Shown: piece after piece, positions 8,414 through 15,396 of the stretch
Layout of the letters: every line of letters starts with the position of its first letter
Numbering within the stretch: the first letter of the stretch is position 1
From: a virus
Virus record (IMG/VR): IMGVR_UViG_3300032157_000365
Location: 1-29,876 of that record
DNA length: 29,876 bases
Reading direction: 5' to 3' (one strand)
Translations under genes and position numbers: made by a program
Notes under the pieces: generated by a model
What the model was told of the DNA's origin: nothing
Database searches by the model: none
The model's input: only the letters and a program-made list of their open reading frames with translations

Positions 8414-9066
8414 GCATTCGTTTCTACAACTTCCAGTTCAAATACTTCATCGCTATAACCGATCAGTATGTAAGGCTGAAAGGCTACGTTGCCCTTCACC
8501 GCAGGAAAATCAAAATCCTCCAGCGCAATGTTTTGTATGCCCCACATGGTAGTGATGGCATTGTCAATACTCTTCGGCCCAGATGCCAAACAGATATCGC
8601 GCAGCCTGATCAACTGCTCCTCCGGGTAGTCCTCCGGATTCTCTTCATTGACCAGCACACCCTGAATCCTGATTCGGAACAGGTTAAGGTTTATCTCTTC
8701 CAGCACGTTCTGCCGGTTCAGTTGTCCATTCACATCAAGCCGGGTAAGCTTGGTCTCGATCAAATTGTTTCCCCCGTTGATGCTCACCGTTGGCTCGTTG
8801 GGCAATTGAAACCATCCCGGATCATTAGGCGCTGCGCTTACTTTAGAGATCAGCCTGGTGGGAAGCGTGAACTCAGTTCCCAGGCCGCTACTGAATTTGA
8901 AAGCCCCACGAAGCGCCTTCAATCCACCAAGAGGATTAATGCCAAGTTCCCTGCTTTGAAGCAGTACTGTTGGGTATGGCGCACGCACATGGCCAAAGGC
9001 TTTTTGATAAACCTCATTCAGGTCATACTTCCTGCCATGCTCTCCTGGTGTTTTTATGTCAGCCAT
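8410..9066 (-). CDS. DUF6046-like tail protein between tape measure and hub
   Basis: A 218-residue protein of the Bacteroidota phage family annotated DUF6046, always found between tape measure and hub genes. Recognisable parts include an alternating beta stretch with FTLPTRLISKVSAAP, NLIETKLTRLDVNGQ and EEINLNLFRIRIQGV, followed by a helical IRLRDICLASGPKSIDNAI and a C-terminal strand pair. The position equals that of Mu gp43 or the LysM/XkdP proteins that join the tube to the hub. The family call is from pattern memory; the neighbourhood is clear. Confidence 0.75.
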   Translation of the reverse strand: MADIKTPGEHGRKYDLNEVYQKAFGHVRAPYPTVLLQSRELGINPLGGLKALRGAFKFSSGLGTEFTLPTRLISKVSAAPNDPGWFQLPNEPTVSINGGNNLIETKLTRLDVNGQLNRQNVLEEINLNLFRIRIQGVLVNEENPEDYPEEQLIRLRDICLASGPKSIDNAITTMWGIQNIALEDFDFPAVKGNVAFQPYILIGYSDEVFELEVVETNA

Positions 9067-9068
9067 TT

Positions 9069-10676
9069 TTATTGTGCCTGTGCGTAGTTAGCGGAGTTCA
9101 CTGCCCTGGTCACAGCTTCCACAGCCGTGCGCTCAACGGTCTTCATTAAACTCTTTATTTCTATTTCACCATTCACTTCTCCAACGGTCTCAATGCCGTT
9201 CAGCCTTTCAATGTTTATCGTTACGTTTATCGCTTGCTTCCCTCCTCCGGTTATCTTGTCCACACCATCAATGGCGTTGGCGTCCTTGCCGCCCATGATC
9301 TGGTCTTTTACTCCGCTCCAGTCATCACCCTTCAATTTCTTCTCGCGGATGTAAGCCATAACTTCATCATTGCGAAGTTTTGATAGCTGTGCTTTGAGCT
9401 TGGTTTCTTCTTCCGATAAATTCTTGAGTGCTGTTACACCGGTGCCGTTATCCTTGCCAACTCCCCGGTTCATTAATTGTTGAGCCAGTGTTCGTTGAGT
9501 CACAACCCTTTGAAGCTGACTGCGCACTTCATCTTGTGCTTTCCGATTCTGAAGTTTAAATAGATCTTCCTGCTCCTTGATAAACACCCCTGCGGAGACC
9601 ACATTGATCTTCATGATATTCCCTGCACTACCAACTTTATCAACCGATGCGGGGATAGCCGTTCCGATCTGCTCCGTCAGCTTCAGGAGTTTGGCATTCT
9701 CTTCGGTGGTTCGTTTGGTCTGATCCCGGAGCCTGATGTATTCATCAATCAACGGGCGAATCTCTGTTTGCAAATTTCTGAATACACTGGTCTGCTTATC
9801 AGAATCCTTGCGGAGTTTGCCGCCCTTGTCCATGATCTCATCGAGCTTGTCAATGGCCACGTCCAGGATTGGAGAAAGGAAACTATTAATAGTATCACCA
9901 ACGCCACGCATGGCGATCTCCCACTTCTCACTGATGGCACTCAACCGTCCCTCCATTGTCTGGCTCTGCTTGTCCATCATATTAAAGAAGCGTCCGCCTT
10001 GTTCGGTGGCACTTCGGAAAGCCATCTCCACGAGCTGCGCACTTATCGCACCATCCTCCATTCGTTTCTTCAACACGCCAATGCTGATGCCCGTCTTCTC
10101 GCTTATAGTTTGCAATGGGTTAAACCCTGCATTCACCATCTGCAATAAATCCTGTCCCATCAATCGTCCGGCAGCCTGTGTCTGGGCATAGGCCAGCGAC
10201 AGGAAGTGAAGCTTCTCCGCATTGCCTCCGGAGATATCGCCAAGCATTTTTAAGGTGGGCAAAATCTTTTGAGCACTCACACCATAGCCCAGCAGCAGCT
10301 TGCCACTCGATTGCAAATCACTCGATTTGAACGGTGTTTGAACGGCCATCTGCTCGATGCCGCTCAGGAGAGAGCGGCCTTGGGCAACGCTCCCGATCAT
10401 CGTTTCAAAACTGATCCGGGTTTGTTCAAACTCTCGCGAGAGTGCGCTGGCCTTGGTCACTCCCAGCGAAAGTGCTCCGATAAGAGCTGCTGGGCCGAGG
10501 AACCTGGTGAGCATGCCGAGCGATCCAGAGAACATGCCTACTTGCTTATCCGTCTGGGCTAAACTGGAACCCAGTTTATCCACGCTCCCTTTGCCAGTGC
10601 CAACAGCACGGGCAAACCGGCTCACCTTGTCAGAAGCCTGGTCTTTGATCCGCAGTATGTATTCGTAAATCTTCAA
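9069..10676 (-). CDS. Tail tape measure protein
   Basis: A 535-residue protein that sets tail length and is ejected ahead of DNA. The N-terminus (YILRIKDQASDKVSRFARAV) and the block GKLLLGYGVSAQKILPTLKM to MVNAGFNPLQTISEKTG (about 125-210) are the typical TP901/Mu tape-measure core. A helical stretch follows, with strong heptad character between about 290 and 345. The start codon appears to be TTG at 10676, since no ATG exists between the last in-frame stop and the core. This TTG overlaps the stop of the frameshifted chaperone extension (TTGA, 10673-10676), which supports it. The length suggests a short contractile tail. Confidence 0.9.
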   Translation of the reverse strand: MKIYEYILRIKDQASDKVSRFARAVGTGKGSVDKLGSSLAQTDKQVGMFSGSLGMLTRFLGPAALIGALSLGVTKASALSREFEQTRISFETMIGSVAQGRSLLSGIEQMAVQTPFKSSDLQSSGKLLLGYGVSAQKILPTLKMLGDISGGNAEKLHFLSLAYAQTQAAGRLMGQDLLQMVNAGFNPLQTISEKTGISIGVLKKRMEDGAISAQLVEMAFRSATEQGGRFFNMMDKQSQTMEGRLSAISEKWEIAMRGVGDTINSFLSPILDVAIDKLDEIMDKGGKLRKDSDKQTSVFRNLQTEIRPLIDEYIRLRDQTKRTTEENAKLLKLTEQIGTAIPASVDKVGSAGNIMKINVVSAGVFIKEQEDLFKLQNRKAQDEVRSQLQRVVTQRTLAQQLMNRGVGKDNGTGVTALKNLSEEETKLKAQLSKLRNDEVMAYIREKKLKGDDWSGVKDQIMGGKDANAIDGVDKITGGGKQAINVTINIERLNGIETVGEVNGEIEIKSLMKTVERTAVEAVTRAVNSANYAQAQ

Positions 10677-10860
10677 GAGCCTGTTAGTGGTTTCAAACTT
10701 CTTTTGCGTTCATCCTCGCGCACCCATTCAATCATCCTCCCGTAACGCGCCCAGTCATCATCACTCAGGTCATTTGGGTCGCGACCCAGGTAGTAAAGAA
10801 TGCATGCGTCATATTGCAAGTCTGGAGAGTTGGGTATTCGCTTCGCCCACTCTCCTAAAA
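10673..10860 (-). CDS. -1 frame extension of the tail assembly chaperone (frameshift product)
   Basis: This frame has no start codon of its own but is open from the slippery heptamer at 10861-10867 to a TGA at 10673-10675. It adds 62 residues beginning VLGEWAKRIPNSPDLQ and ending RKRSLKPLTGS. The composition is clearly protein-like (LQYDACILYYLGRDP, WARYGRMIEWVREDE). It fills the otherwise empty 180 bases between chaperone and tape measure genes. A -1 shift gives a 245-residue long form alongside the 184-residue short form, the two-product arrangement (G and GT) seen in many long-tailed phages. The long form is expected to bridge tail tube and tape measure during assembly. Confidence 0.88.
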
Positions 10861-10867
10861 CTTTTTT
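10824..10867 (-). promoter_or_regulatory. Programmed -1 frameshift signal (A AAA AAG plus hairpin)
   Basis: The zero frame reads TTA AAA AAG TTT TAG, so the heptamer A AAA AAG (10867 down to 10861) is in the correct register. Five bases (TTTTA) separate it from GGAGAGTGGG (10855-10846). That segment pairs with CCCAACTCTCC (10834-10824) through ten base pairs with one bulged A and an 11-base loop. Slippery site, spacer and hairpin are all canonical. Confidence 0.85.
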
Positions 10868-11409
10868 AATTCAACATCCTTCATCGCCTTCAGCTCCATC
10901 ACCATCAGCAGCATGGAGAAGTAAACACGGGCGTCCTTTTTTACTGCTTCCAGTTTGCTCTCGTCAACAGCAATCCGGTCGAGCAGGTAAACTCGCTTCA
11001 TCAATGTTTCAGCATTGCGCTCATCAACAAAGCGTATATCCTGGCGTGTCACTTGTCTTACCTCCAGCTCAACCTCGCCAACCTTGAGCAGGTAATTTCC
11101 GCTGTCCATTTCCTCCTTAACAGCTTCAGGAATGTCGAGCATGTTATCCACCTGATCCTCAATGCCAAGCTTAAACTCGTCATCAGTTCTCAGGTCTTTG
11201 TCTCCGTCCAGCCAGCAATTGTTCAAAACTGCGTCAACCATGTGGCCAACACTTTTTTGCCGGGCAGTGTAAATGATTTTGATTTTCTTGAAGTCGATGC
11301 AGGGATCAAAAACAAAAACCGATTTTCCATCGGCTTTAAGCTCACGCAGGTTGCCTACGCCATACTTTTCCTGCCATTCTTTTTTCTTCTCCTCTAAGGT
11401 TTTGCTCAT
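10855..11409 (-). CDS. Tail assembly chaperone, short form
   Basis: A 184-residue protein between the tail tube and tape measure genes, the universal place of tail assembly chaperones. It starts with a charged helix (MSKTLEEKKKEWQEKYG) and has a compact alpha/beta middle (KKIKIIYTARQKSVGHMVDA). It ends in a helical region containing ARVYFSMLLMVMELKAM. The last codons are the slippery TTA AAA AAG followed by TTT TAG. It is expected to coat and protect the tape measure during assembly and is not part of the mature virion. A REP-like hairpin lies between it and the tube gene, which may lower its expression relative to the tube. Confidence 0.85.
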   Translation of the reverse strand: MSKTLEEKKKEWQEKYGVGNLRELKADGKSVFVFDPCIDFKKIKIIYTARQKSVGHMVDAVLNNCWLDGDKDLRTDDEFKLGIEDQVDNMLDIPEAVKEEMDSGNYLLKVGEVELEVRQVTRQDIRFVDERNAETLMKRVYLLDRIAVDESKLEAVKKDARVYFSMLLMVMELKAMKDVELKKF

Positions 11410-11435
11410 GGTGGTGGTTGTTTAATTTTAATTTT

Positions 11436-11470
11436 CCCCCCTCCACCCGGAGGGGGATTTAAGGGGAGGC
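11436..11470. repeat. REP-like hairpin between tube and chaperone genes
   Basis: A perfect eight-pair stem, CCCCCTCC (11437-11444) with GGAGGGGG (11449-11456) around an ACCC loop, is followed by ATTTAAGGGGAGG. The element ends right before the stop codon of the tube gene. No U-tract follows on the transcribed (minus) strand, so it is not a classical terminator. The same hairpin plus G-rich tail design recurs at 11925-11967 in the same orientation. Similar palindromes are known as intergenic repeats in Bacteroidota genomes. Confidence 0.75.
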
Positions 11471-11908
11471 CTAAGTATTGAACTCAATGTTTCCAATAAC
11501 GATGGGTAGCGTTACCTCAAACATCTGGTCACCTTGGTTCATATCAATAGAGCACTCAGTAAATTCACAATACTTCAGGATGTCGGTGGTAACAGTCTCA
11601 CCGATCTCCGGAGCCAGTGCGCAGATTACATCAAACGGTTGGATCGCAATCACGCCTTTGGCAGGATTGCCCTGGCTCACCAGCAGCGCACGCAGCTCAC
11701 TCATTAAAATTTTCACCTCTCCTTCATAGGTAACATTGCCGCGAGAACGGGCTATGGGTTGCTTGCCAGCTCCATAAATGTTGCTCTTCTCCTGCTTCAC
11801 GGTGTATTTAATGCCACGCAAACCAACAATAGGCCTGCCAAGCATTACCACTTGCAAGTCCTTGTAAGCGTACTCTTCTGAATTGAATGAGGTTAGTGTC
11901 TCTGCCAT
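11471..11908 (-). CDS. Tail tube protein
   Basis: A 145-residue protein following the sheath gene, as in Mu (sheath L, tube M). Characteristic stretches are VMLGRPIVGLRGIKYTVKQEK, GKQPIARSRGNVTYEGEVKI and DQMFEVTLPIVIGNIEFN, matching the beta-barrel hexameric tube proteins of Bacteroidota myophages. It polymerises inside the sheath to form the DNA channel. The gene is bracketed on both sides by REP-like hairpins, unlike the surrounding genes, which abut or overlap. As a very abundant virion protein it may depend on these elements for its own transcript level. Confidence 0.85.
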   Translation of the reverse strand: MAETLTSFNSEEYAYKDLQVVMLGRPIVGLRGIKYTVKQEKSNIYGAGKQPIARSRGNVTYEGEVKILMSELRALLVSQGNPAKGVIAIQPFDVICALAPEIGETVTTDILKYCEFTECSIDMNQGDQMFEVTLPIVIGNIEFNT

Positions 11909-11924
11909 TGTCTAAATTGTTTTA

Positions 11925-11967
11925 GACCTTATCCTCCCTCTCCTTCGGAGAGGGTTGGGGTGAGGTC
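11925..11967. repeat. REP-like hairpin between sheath and tube genes
   Basis: A perfect eight-pair stem, CCCTCTCC (11936-11943) with GGAGAGGG (11947-11954) and a TTC loop, is followed by the G-rich tail TTGGGGTGAGG. An outer pair GACCT (11925-11929) / AGGTC (11963-11967) closes the element. It fills the gap between sheath stop and tube start almost completely. It has the same architecture and orientation as the element at 11436-11470. Confidence 0.8.
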
Positions 11968-11969
11968 GG

Positions 11970-13166
11970 TTAAGCGGCTACAGCCGGGTTCTCAAATCCT
12001 AAAGTCACTTCGATCTCCTTGGCGTATCCCACAGGAATGATGAACACGTTCACGGATATCTTATTCGTGCTCAAAATATTTTGCTTCGGGTCTACCACCA
12101 CGCGGCAAGAGCTGATCTCGCTATTCACGGTCATGTTCTGGTCGATGGAATTTTTAACCAGCGCCTGGAAGTTCTTGGCTACAGCCGCCAGCATAAAGCC
12201 GTCAGTGTCAAGTTGCACTTCATCGTTCAGCTCATTAATGTAAGCCTGGTAGGTGAGCACAATAGCCTTGTCAATCACACGGCCACGAGCCAGGGAGCTG
12301 TAGTCATCCGATACCGGAGCCGCAGTCGGGTCATCGTTAAGGAAGTATCCATTCAGTCCCTGGTACTTTCTCAGGAAGATATATCCCTTATCATGAATCG
12401 AATCGATCTGGCCAAGGGTGAAAGTTTTAACGTCAGTGGTTTGTCCGGTCAGGAATGCTTGCTGCACACCTACATCACCATCCTTCACTCGCCCTATGTT
12501 TCGTTGAACCGGGTTCGCGGCAAGCTTGCCAAGCACCAGGCCAACATGAGCATTCTTGCTTCCGCTCACATCTGTGCTCAGCACAATGCCAACTTCATTA
12601 TTGGCGCTCGCTCTGAAATCCGTCAGTGAACCAATGGTTCCCTGGAAGTCACGGCCATCCAGCACCGTTCTAAACGGTCTGAACTCAGCCACCATTGCTG
12701 CATAGAGCTGCGTGATCTTGGCCGCAGCAGCCGACACATCCGGGTCGAGCTGCCCCGCGTAGGTAGGCGAGTATGCTCCATCAGGAACGCGAGTCACTCC
12801 CACGAGCTTGATCACCCCTTGGGCATCGTTCAGCAACTTCTTCAACAGAGAGCTGGCCGTGTCGCAAATGGTGGCCATCGTGGTGGTCTTCGCCACGATC
12901 ATGATCCACAACTCTTTACCGGTTCCAGCCATCGAGTAGAAGTCCACAATGCTCTTGTAAACATTCAGCGTGTTGGTGGTATCGTATGCAGCAGTAATAC
13001 CCAAAGCCTCCGCATCTTCAACGGAGAATATCTGGGCGCTCGTGCTCAATGCAAGTCCGGTGGCAGCAATGCCCGTACACACCAGGCCGGCAACTCCATC
13101 GTTGGTGTTCTCGGTTTGACCAAGTGCTCCATTTGTTACTTCAATTGATACCTTCGGTGCGGACAT
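11970..13166 (-). CDS. Contractile tail sheath protein (DUF2586-like)
   Basis: A 398-residue protein corresponding to Mu gpL, of the Bacteroidota sheath family annotated DUF2586. Typical segments are TNDGVAGLVCTGIAATGL, FYSMAGTGKELWIMIVAKTT, FRTVLDGRDFQGTIGSLTDF, GLVLGKLAANPVQRNIGRV and the closing IPVGYAKEIEVTLGFENPA. The last strand is the piece that donates to neighbouring subunits in sheath assembly. It surrounds the tail tube and contracts at infection. Its presence establishes a myovirus-type virion. It is preceded by the SAP-like gene and followed by a REP-like hairpin and the tube gene. Confidence 0.92.
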   Translation of the reverse strand: MSAPKVSIEVTNGALGQTENTNDGVAGLVCTGIAATGLALSTSAQIFSVEDAEALGITAAYDTTNTLNVYKSIVDFYSMAGTGKELWIMIVAKTTTMATICDTASSLLKKLLNDAQGVIKLVGVTRVPDGAYSPTYAGQLDPDVSAAAAKITQLYAAMVAEFRPFRTVLDGRDFQGTIGSLTDFRASANNEVGIVLSTDVSGSKNAHVGLVLGKLAANPVQRNIGRVKDGDVGVQQAFLTGQTTDVKTFTLGQIDSIHDKGYIFLRKYQGLNGYFLNDDPTAAPVSDDYSSLARGRVIDKAIVLTYQAYINELNDEVQLDTDGFMLAAVAKNFQALVKNSIDQNMTVNSEISSCRVVVDPKQNILSTNKISVNVFIIPVGYAKEIEVTLGFENPAVAA

Positions 13167-13191
13167 ACCTTAAAAATTTAATCGTTAAACT

Positions 13192-13644
13192 TTATTCTTG
13201 AGTGTCTCCTTTTGGCTTGAGTGCTTCAGCAACTTTCTCCAGCAGAGCAGCCTTGTTGGGCTGGCCTTCAATCGTAACTCCGCGCTCAACCAGCCATGCC
13301 GCGATGTCGGCATTTTTCCAGCTCTCATCCGGATTCTTTTCCCCTTCACCAGGAGGGGGCGGAGGTGGGTTGCTGTCACCGTTTTCTGGTTTCAGCTCAA
13401 CCGTTTTGCCACCCTTACCTTCTTCTTCAGCAAGCTCCTCATCGGTTGGCTCATCAAGCTGCTTCTTGTGGTAGCTGCTCAATTTGGCCGATGCATCCAC
13501 CTTGGTCAATGTTACCTGGTGGTTTACAGCATCATTGTAGTTGCTCTGTAAAAAAATCTGGCCATCGCTGGTCTCGTGGATCACGGTGGCGTCAGGATAC
13601 GATTTGAAATATTCTTTGGCTTTAGCCTTCTGTGCTTTTGTCAT
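13192..13644 (-). CDS. Two-domain protein with Pro-rich linker and SAP/HeH-like C-terminus
   Basis: A 150-residue protein. The N-terminal 55 residues (KAKEYFKSYPDATVIHETSD, then a strand QIFLQSNYNDAV) resemble a small domain seen in Bacteroidota Mu-like phages. Residues 65-107 are acidic and proline-rich with a run of six prolines. The C-terminal 40 residues (WKNADIAAWLVERGVTIEG, KAALLEKVAEALK) have the helix-extension-helix pattern of SAP/HeH domains, which often bind DNA or proteins. The place just before the sheath matches small head-tail genes of Mu-like phages. The function is unknown. Confidence 0.7.
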   Translation of the reverse strand: MTKAQKAKAKEYFKSYPDATVIHETSDGQIFLQSNYNDAVNHQVTLTKVDASAKLSSYHKKQLDEPTDEELAEEEGKGGKTVELKPENGDSNPPPPPPGEGEKNPDESWKNADIAAWLVERGVTIEGQPNKAALLEKVAEALKPKGDTQE

Positions 13645-13647
13645 GGT

Positions 13648-14139
13648 CTAAGCAATTTTGTTGATTTTATAAATAACATATCCTACAATAACAAGTATGC
13701 TCACACCGGTGAAGGGTCTGCAAAACTTGTCAATGCTATAAGTCTTATATTGAACTACTGTTTCAGTTTTGGTTTCTTGGGTCTCTTCTTTCCTGAAGTG
13801 ATCAATAATTCTGTCCTTCACTTCCAGCTCAGCCTTCAGGCTGTCGCATCCTCCGGAGGCTGTTAGAACTCCGTTCGAATCAATGTTTACATGCACAAAT
13901 CCGCCACCATCTGTGGCTTCAATTTCTTTCGGTTTTGGTTTTCTGGTTGCTGAATCGCATTCAACCAGGAGAGTGACATCAACCTTCCTTCCAGGTAGAT
14001 TAATATCAACCATGCGCGAAACTTCAGAGACGTGTGTAGAGTCAGTTACCTTTGAGGTGGTGGAAGACACAACCTTACGGCTGCATCCCGCCACCACCAG
14101 CAAAAGCACTAAACCTAAACCAATCAATTTTTCGCGCAT
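13648..14139 (-). CDS. Unimolecular spanin (u-spanin), outer-membrane lipoprotein with C-terminal TM
   Basis: A 163-residue protein that has both a lipoprotein signal (LGLVLLLVVAGC, lipid-modified Cys19) and a hydrophobic C-terminal segment (about 143-157, FTGVSILVIVGYVIYK). In between are a beta-rich part and a helical, charged stretch (LKAELEVKDRIIDHFRKEET). This topology, with lipid in the outer membrane and a helix in the inner membrane, is that of u-spanins, which fuse the two membranes in the last step of lysis of Gram-negative hosts. It follows the endolysin gene directly, completing the lysis cassette. The alternative is a plain lipoprotein with a C-terminal anchor. Confidence 0.8.
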   Translation of the reverse strand: MREKLIGLGLVLLLVVAGCSRKVVSSTTSKVTDSTHVSEVSRMVDINLPGRKVDVTLLVECDSATRKPKPKEIEATDGGGFVHVNIDSNGVLTASGGCDSLKAELEVKDRIIDHFRKEETQETKTETVVQYKTYSIDKFCRPFTGVSILVIVGYVIYKINKIA

Positions 14140-14161
14140 GGTTTTAAATATCTTTTATGGA

Positions 14162-14758
14162 TTAACTAAGTGGTGGCTTGTCTGTAACCCACCGGCTCAC
14201 TTTATAAATGTTGGCCTTCACTCTTCGGTTGCGTGATACCTGGCCTCCCCAGTTGCCCTCCACGGTTATACAGTAATCCCCGTCTCGTGGCCACTGATCT
14301 ATAAATCCAACATGCCCGATGTATCCTTTGTCTGCATACCAGAGTCCGAAAACGTCTGCCTTTTTTGGAGTGAGATTGTTTGGCTTGCCCTTGGTGTAAA
14401 CAACATTTTTGCTGAACCAACTGGGTGCCCAGGCGTTTCGCAAAGCTGTCACATCGGCTTTCAGAAAAGTCCAACTGACAAATGCAGCGCACCATTCATA
14501 GCCCTTGCCGCTCTTTCGGATGTAAGCCTCATTATCTAACCAGGTAACAGCGAGCACTTCGTTTACGAATGCCCCGTCATTTTTTCCTGTGAGTTCCTTT
14601 ACTCCAATCTTAGCGGTGTAGATTTCAGCCACCAATTCTATGGAAGCCTTATTCATTGCCGGTTGCCCGGTGTCCTGTTTTACAGGACTTGCATAGCTAG
14701 CAGTAAGCCCAATAAATAGAAGGCAAATACTGCAAAAGAGAGTTTTAATTTTTCCCAT
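14162..14758 (-). CDS. Secreted CHAP-type endolysin
   Basis: A 198-residue peptidoglycan hydrolase. An N-terminal signal (KIKTLFCSICLLFIGLTASYA, cleavage likely near 23) indicates export by the Sec system. The CHAP domain follows, with the nucleophile in EWCAAFVSW (Cys90), the His in YIGHVGFID (His149) and the polar third member in ITVEGNWGG (Glu167/Asn169). It should act as an amidase or endopeptidase in the periplasm. The start overlaps the end of the holin gene by 79 bases, so the signal peptide is encoded across the holin C-terminus in another frame. Export by the host means the holin may be needed mainly for timing. Confidence 0.9.
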   Translation of the reverse strand: MGKIKTLFCSICLLFIGLTASYASPVKQDTGQPAMNKASIELVAEIYTAKIGVKELTGKNDGAFVNEVLAVTWLDNEAYIRKSGKGYEWCAAFVSWTFLKADVTALRNAWAPSWFSKNVVYTKGKPNNLTPKKADVFGLWYADKGYIGHVGFIDQWPRDGDYCITVEGNWGGQVSRNRRVKANIYKVSRWVTDKPPLS

Positions 14759-15042
14759 CGTTTATCTTCGGTTAGTGTTACGAAGTCCCTATCAAAATCA
14801 TCAACCAGGTACTTGAATAATCCTGGGTTAGTGAAGCTCATGATCACCTTTGCGCTGAAGCTGCAAACACAGAATACCACATGTCCGAAAATCAACTTCT
14901 GCCAAACGGCAGAATCATACGTGGCGGCTGTAGGATCGATCCAATGAATGAGCTGCGGACTTAACCCCCAGAGTAAAACTCCAAGTGGCCCAAGCCATAA
15001 TTCGTTGTATCGTTTTAAAAATTTCATCATTGCTCTTTTCAT
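14680..15042 (-). CDS. Holin-like membrane protein
   Basis: A 120-residue protein with about three hydrophobic segments: LWLGPLGVLLWGLSPQLIHW (15-34), LIFGHVVFCVCSFSAKVIM (50-68) and LKLSFAVFAFYLLGLLLAM (99-117). A charged loop (DDFDRDFVTLTEDKRWEK) lies before the last segment. Together with its place directly upstream of the endolysin this makes it the probable holin or lysis regulator. It starts one base after the stop of the coiled-coil membrane gene. No named holin family is recognised. Confidence 0.75.
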   Translation of the reverse strand: MKRAMMKFLKRYNELWLGPLGVLLWGLSPQLIHWIDPTAATYDSAVWQKLIFGHVVFCVCSFSAKVIMSFTNPGLFKYLVDDFDRDFVTLTEDKRWEKLKLSFAVFAFYLLGLLLAMQVL

Positions 15043-15043
15043 T

Positions 15044-15313
15044 TTACTTGGCCACGAAGGCCGCGATTATTCCGCTGATCATTCCACTCACAAAACCTCC
15101 AACACCTCCCCACACTTTGCTTTTTGTCTCCAGCGTGTTCACCTTCAAACTCATGTCGTGCAGCTCCTCCTTCACATCTTTATGCTCCTGGCGCTGCTCC
15201 TCCTGGTAGGCCATCCAGTTCCTCTCCATATCCTCCTGCTTGGTAGCCACCACGATCAACAGCTCGCGTGCAGTAAGCTTGTTTAAATCTATGGGCTCTC
15301 TGTCCTCGGCCAT
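15044..15313 (-). CDS. XhlA-like coiled-coil membrane protein of the lysis cassette
   Basis: An 89-residue protein. Residues 1-30 are polar, 30-68 are a charged coiled coil (EEQRQEHKDVKEELHDMSLK) and 69-89 are a single Gly-rich membrane helix (GGVGGFVSGMISGIIAAFVA). This architecture is that of XhlA-type proteins, which accompany holins in several phages. It is the first gene of the lysis cassette, after the hairpin that follows the capsid gene. A holin partner or antiholin role is inferred from architecture and neighbours. Confidence 0.7.
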   Translation of the reverse strand: MAEDREPIDLNKLTARELLIVVATKQEDMERNWMAYQEEQRQEHKDVKEELHDMSLKVNTLETKSKVWGGVGGFVSGMISGIIAAFVAK

Positions 15314-15326
15314 TCATGTTGCAGGT

Positions 15327-15392
15327 TAGGTAATCACCTGGTGAGACTCGTGCCGGTTTAAGGGCAGCGCTCACCAGGCGCTCGTGTACCTA
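15327..15392. repeat. Large inverted repeat between capsid and lysis genes
   Basis: CCTGGTGAG (15337-15345) and CTCACCAGG (15370-15378) are perfect inverted repeats. They are nested inside TAGGTA (15327-15332) and TACCTA (15387-15392). The direct repeat CTCGTG also occurs on both sides (15347-15352 and 15381-15386). The element fills the only real gap (83 bases) between the major capsid gene and the lysis cassette. No U-tract follows it on the minus strand. It may be an RNA processing or attenuation structure, or a protein-binding site. Confidence 0.65.
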
Positions 15393-15396
15393 GTTC

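Noticed and set aside
11431-11456. Intrinsic terminator after the tail tube gene
   Set aside because: The stem is strong, but the minus-strand transcript is followed by an A-rich rather than U-rich stretch, and the operon clearly continues into the chaperone and tape measure.
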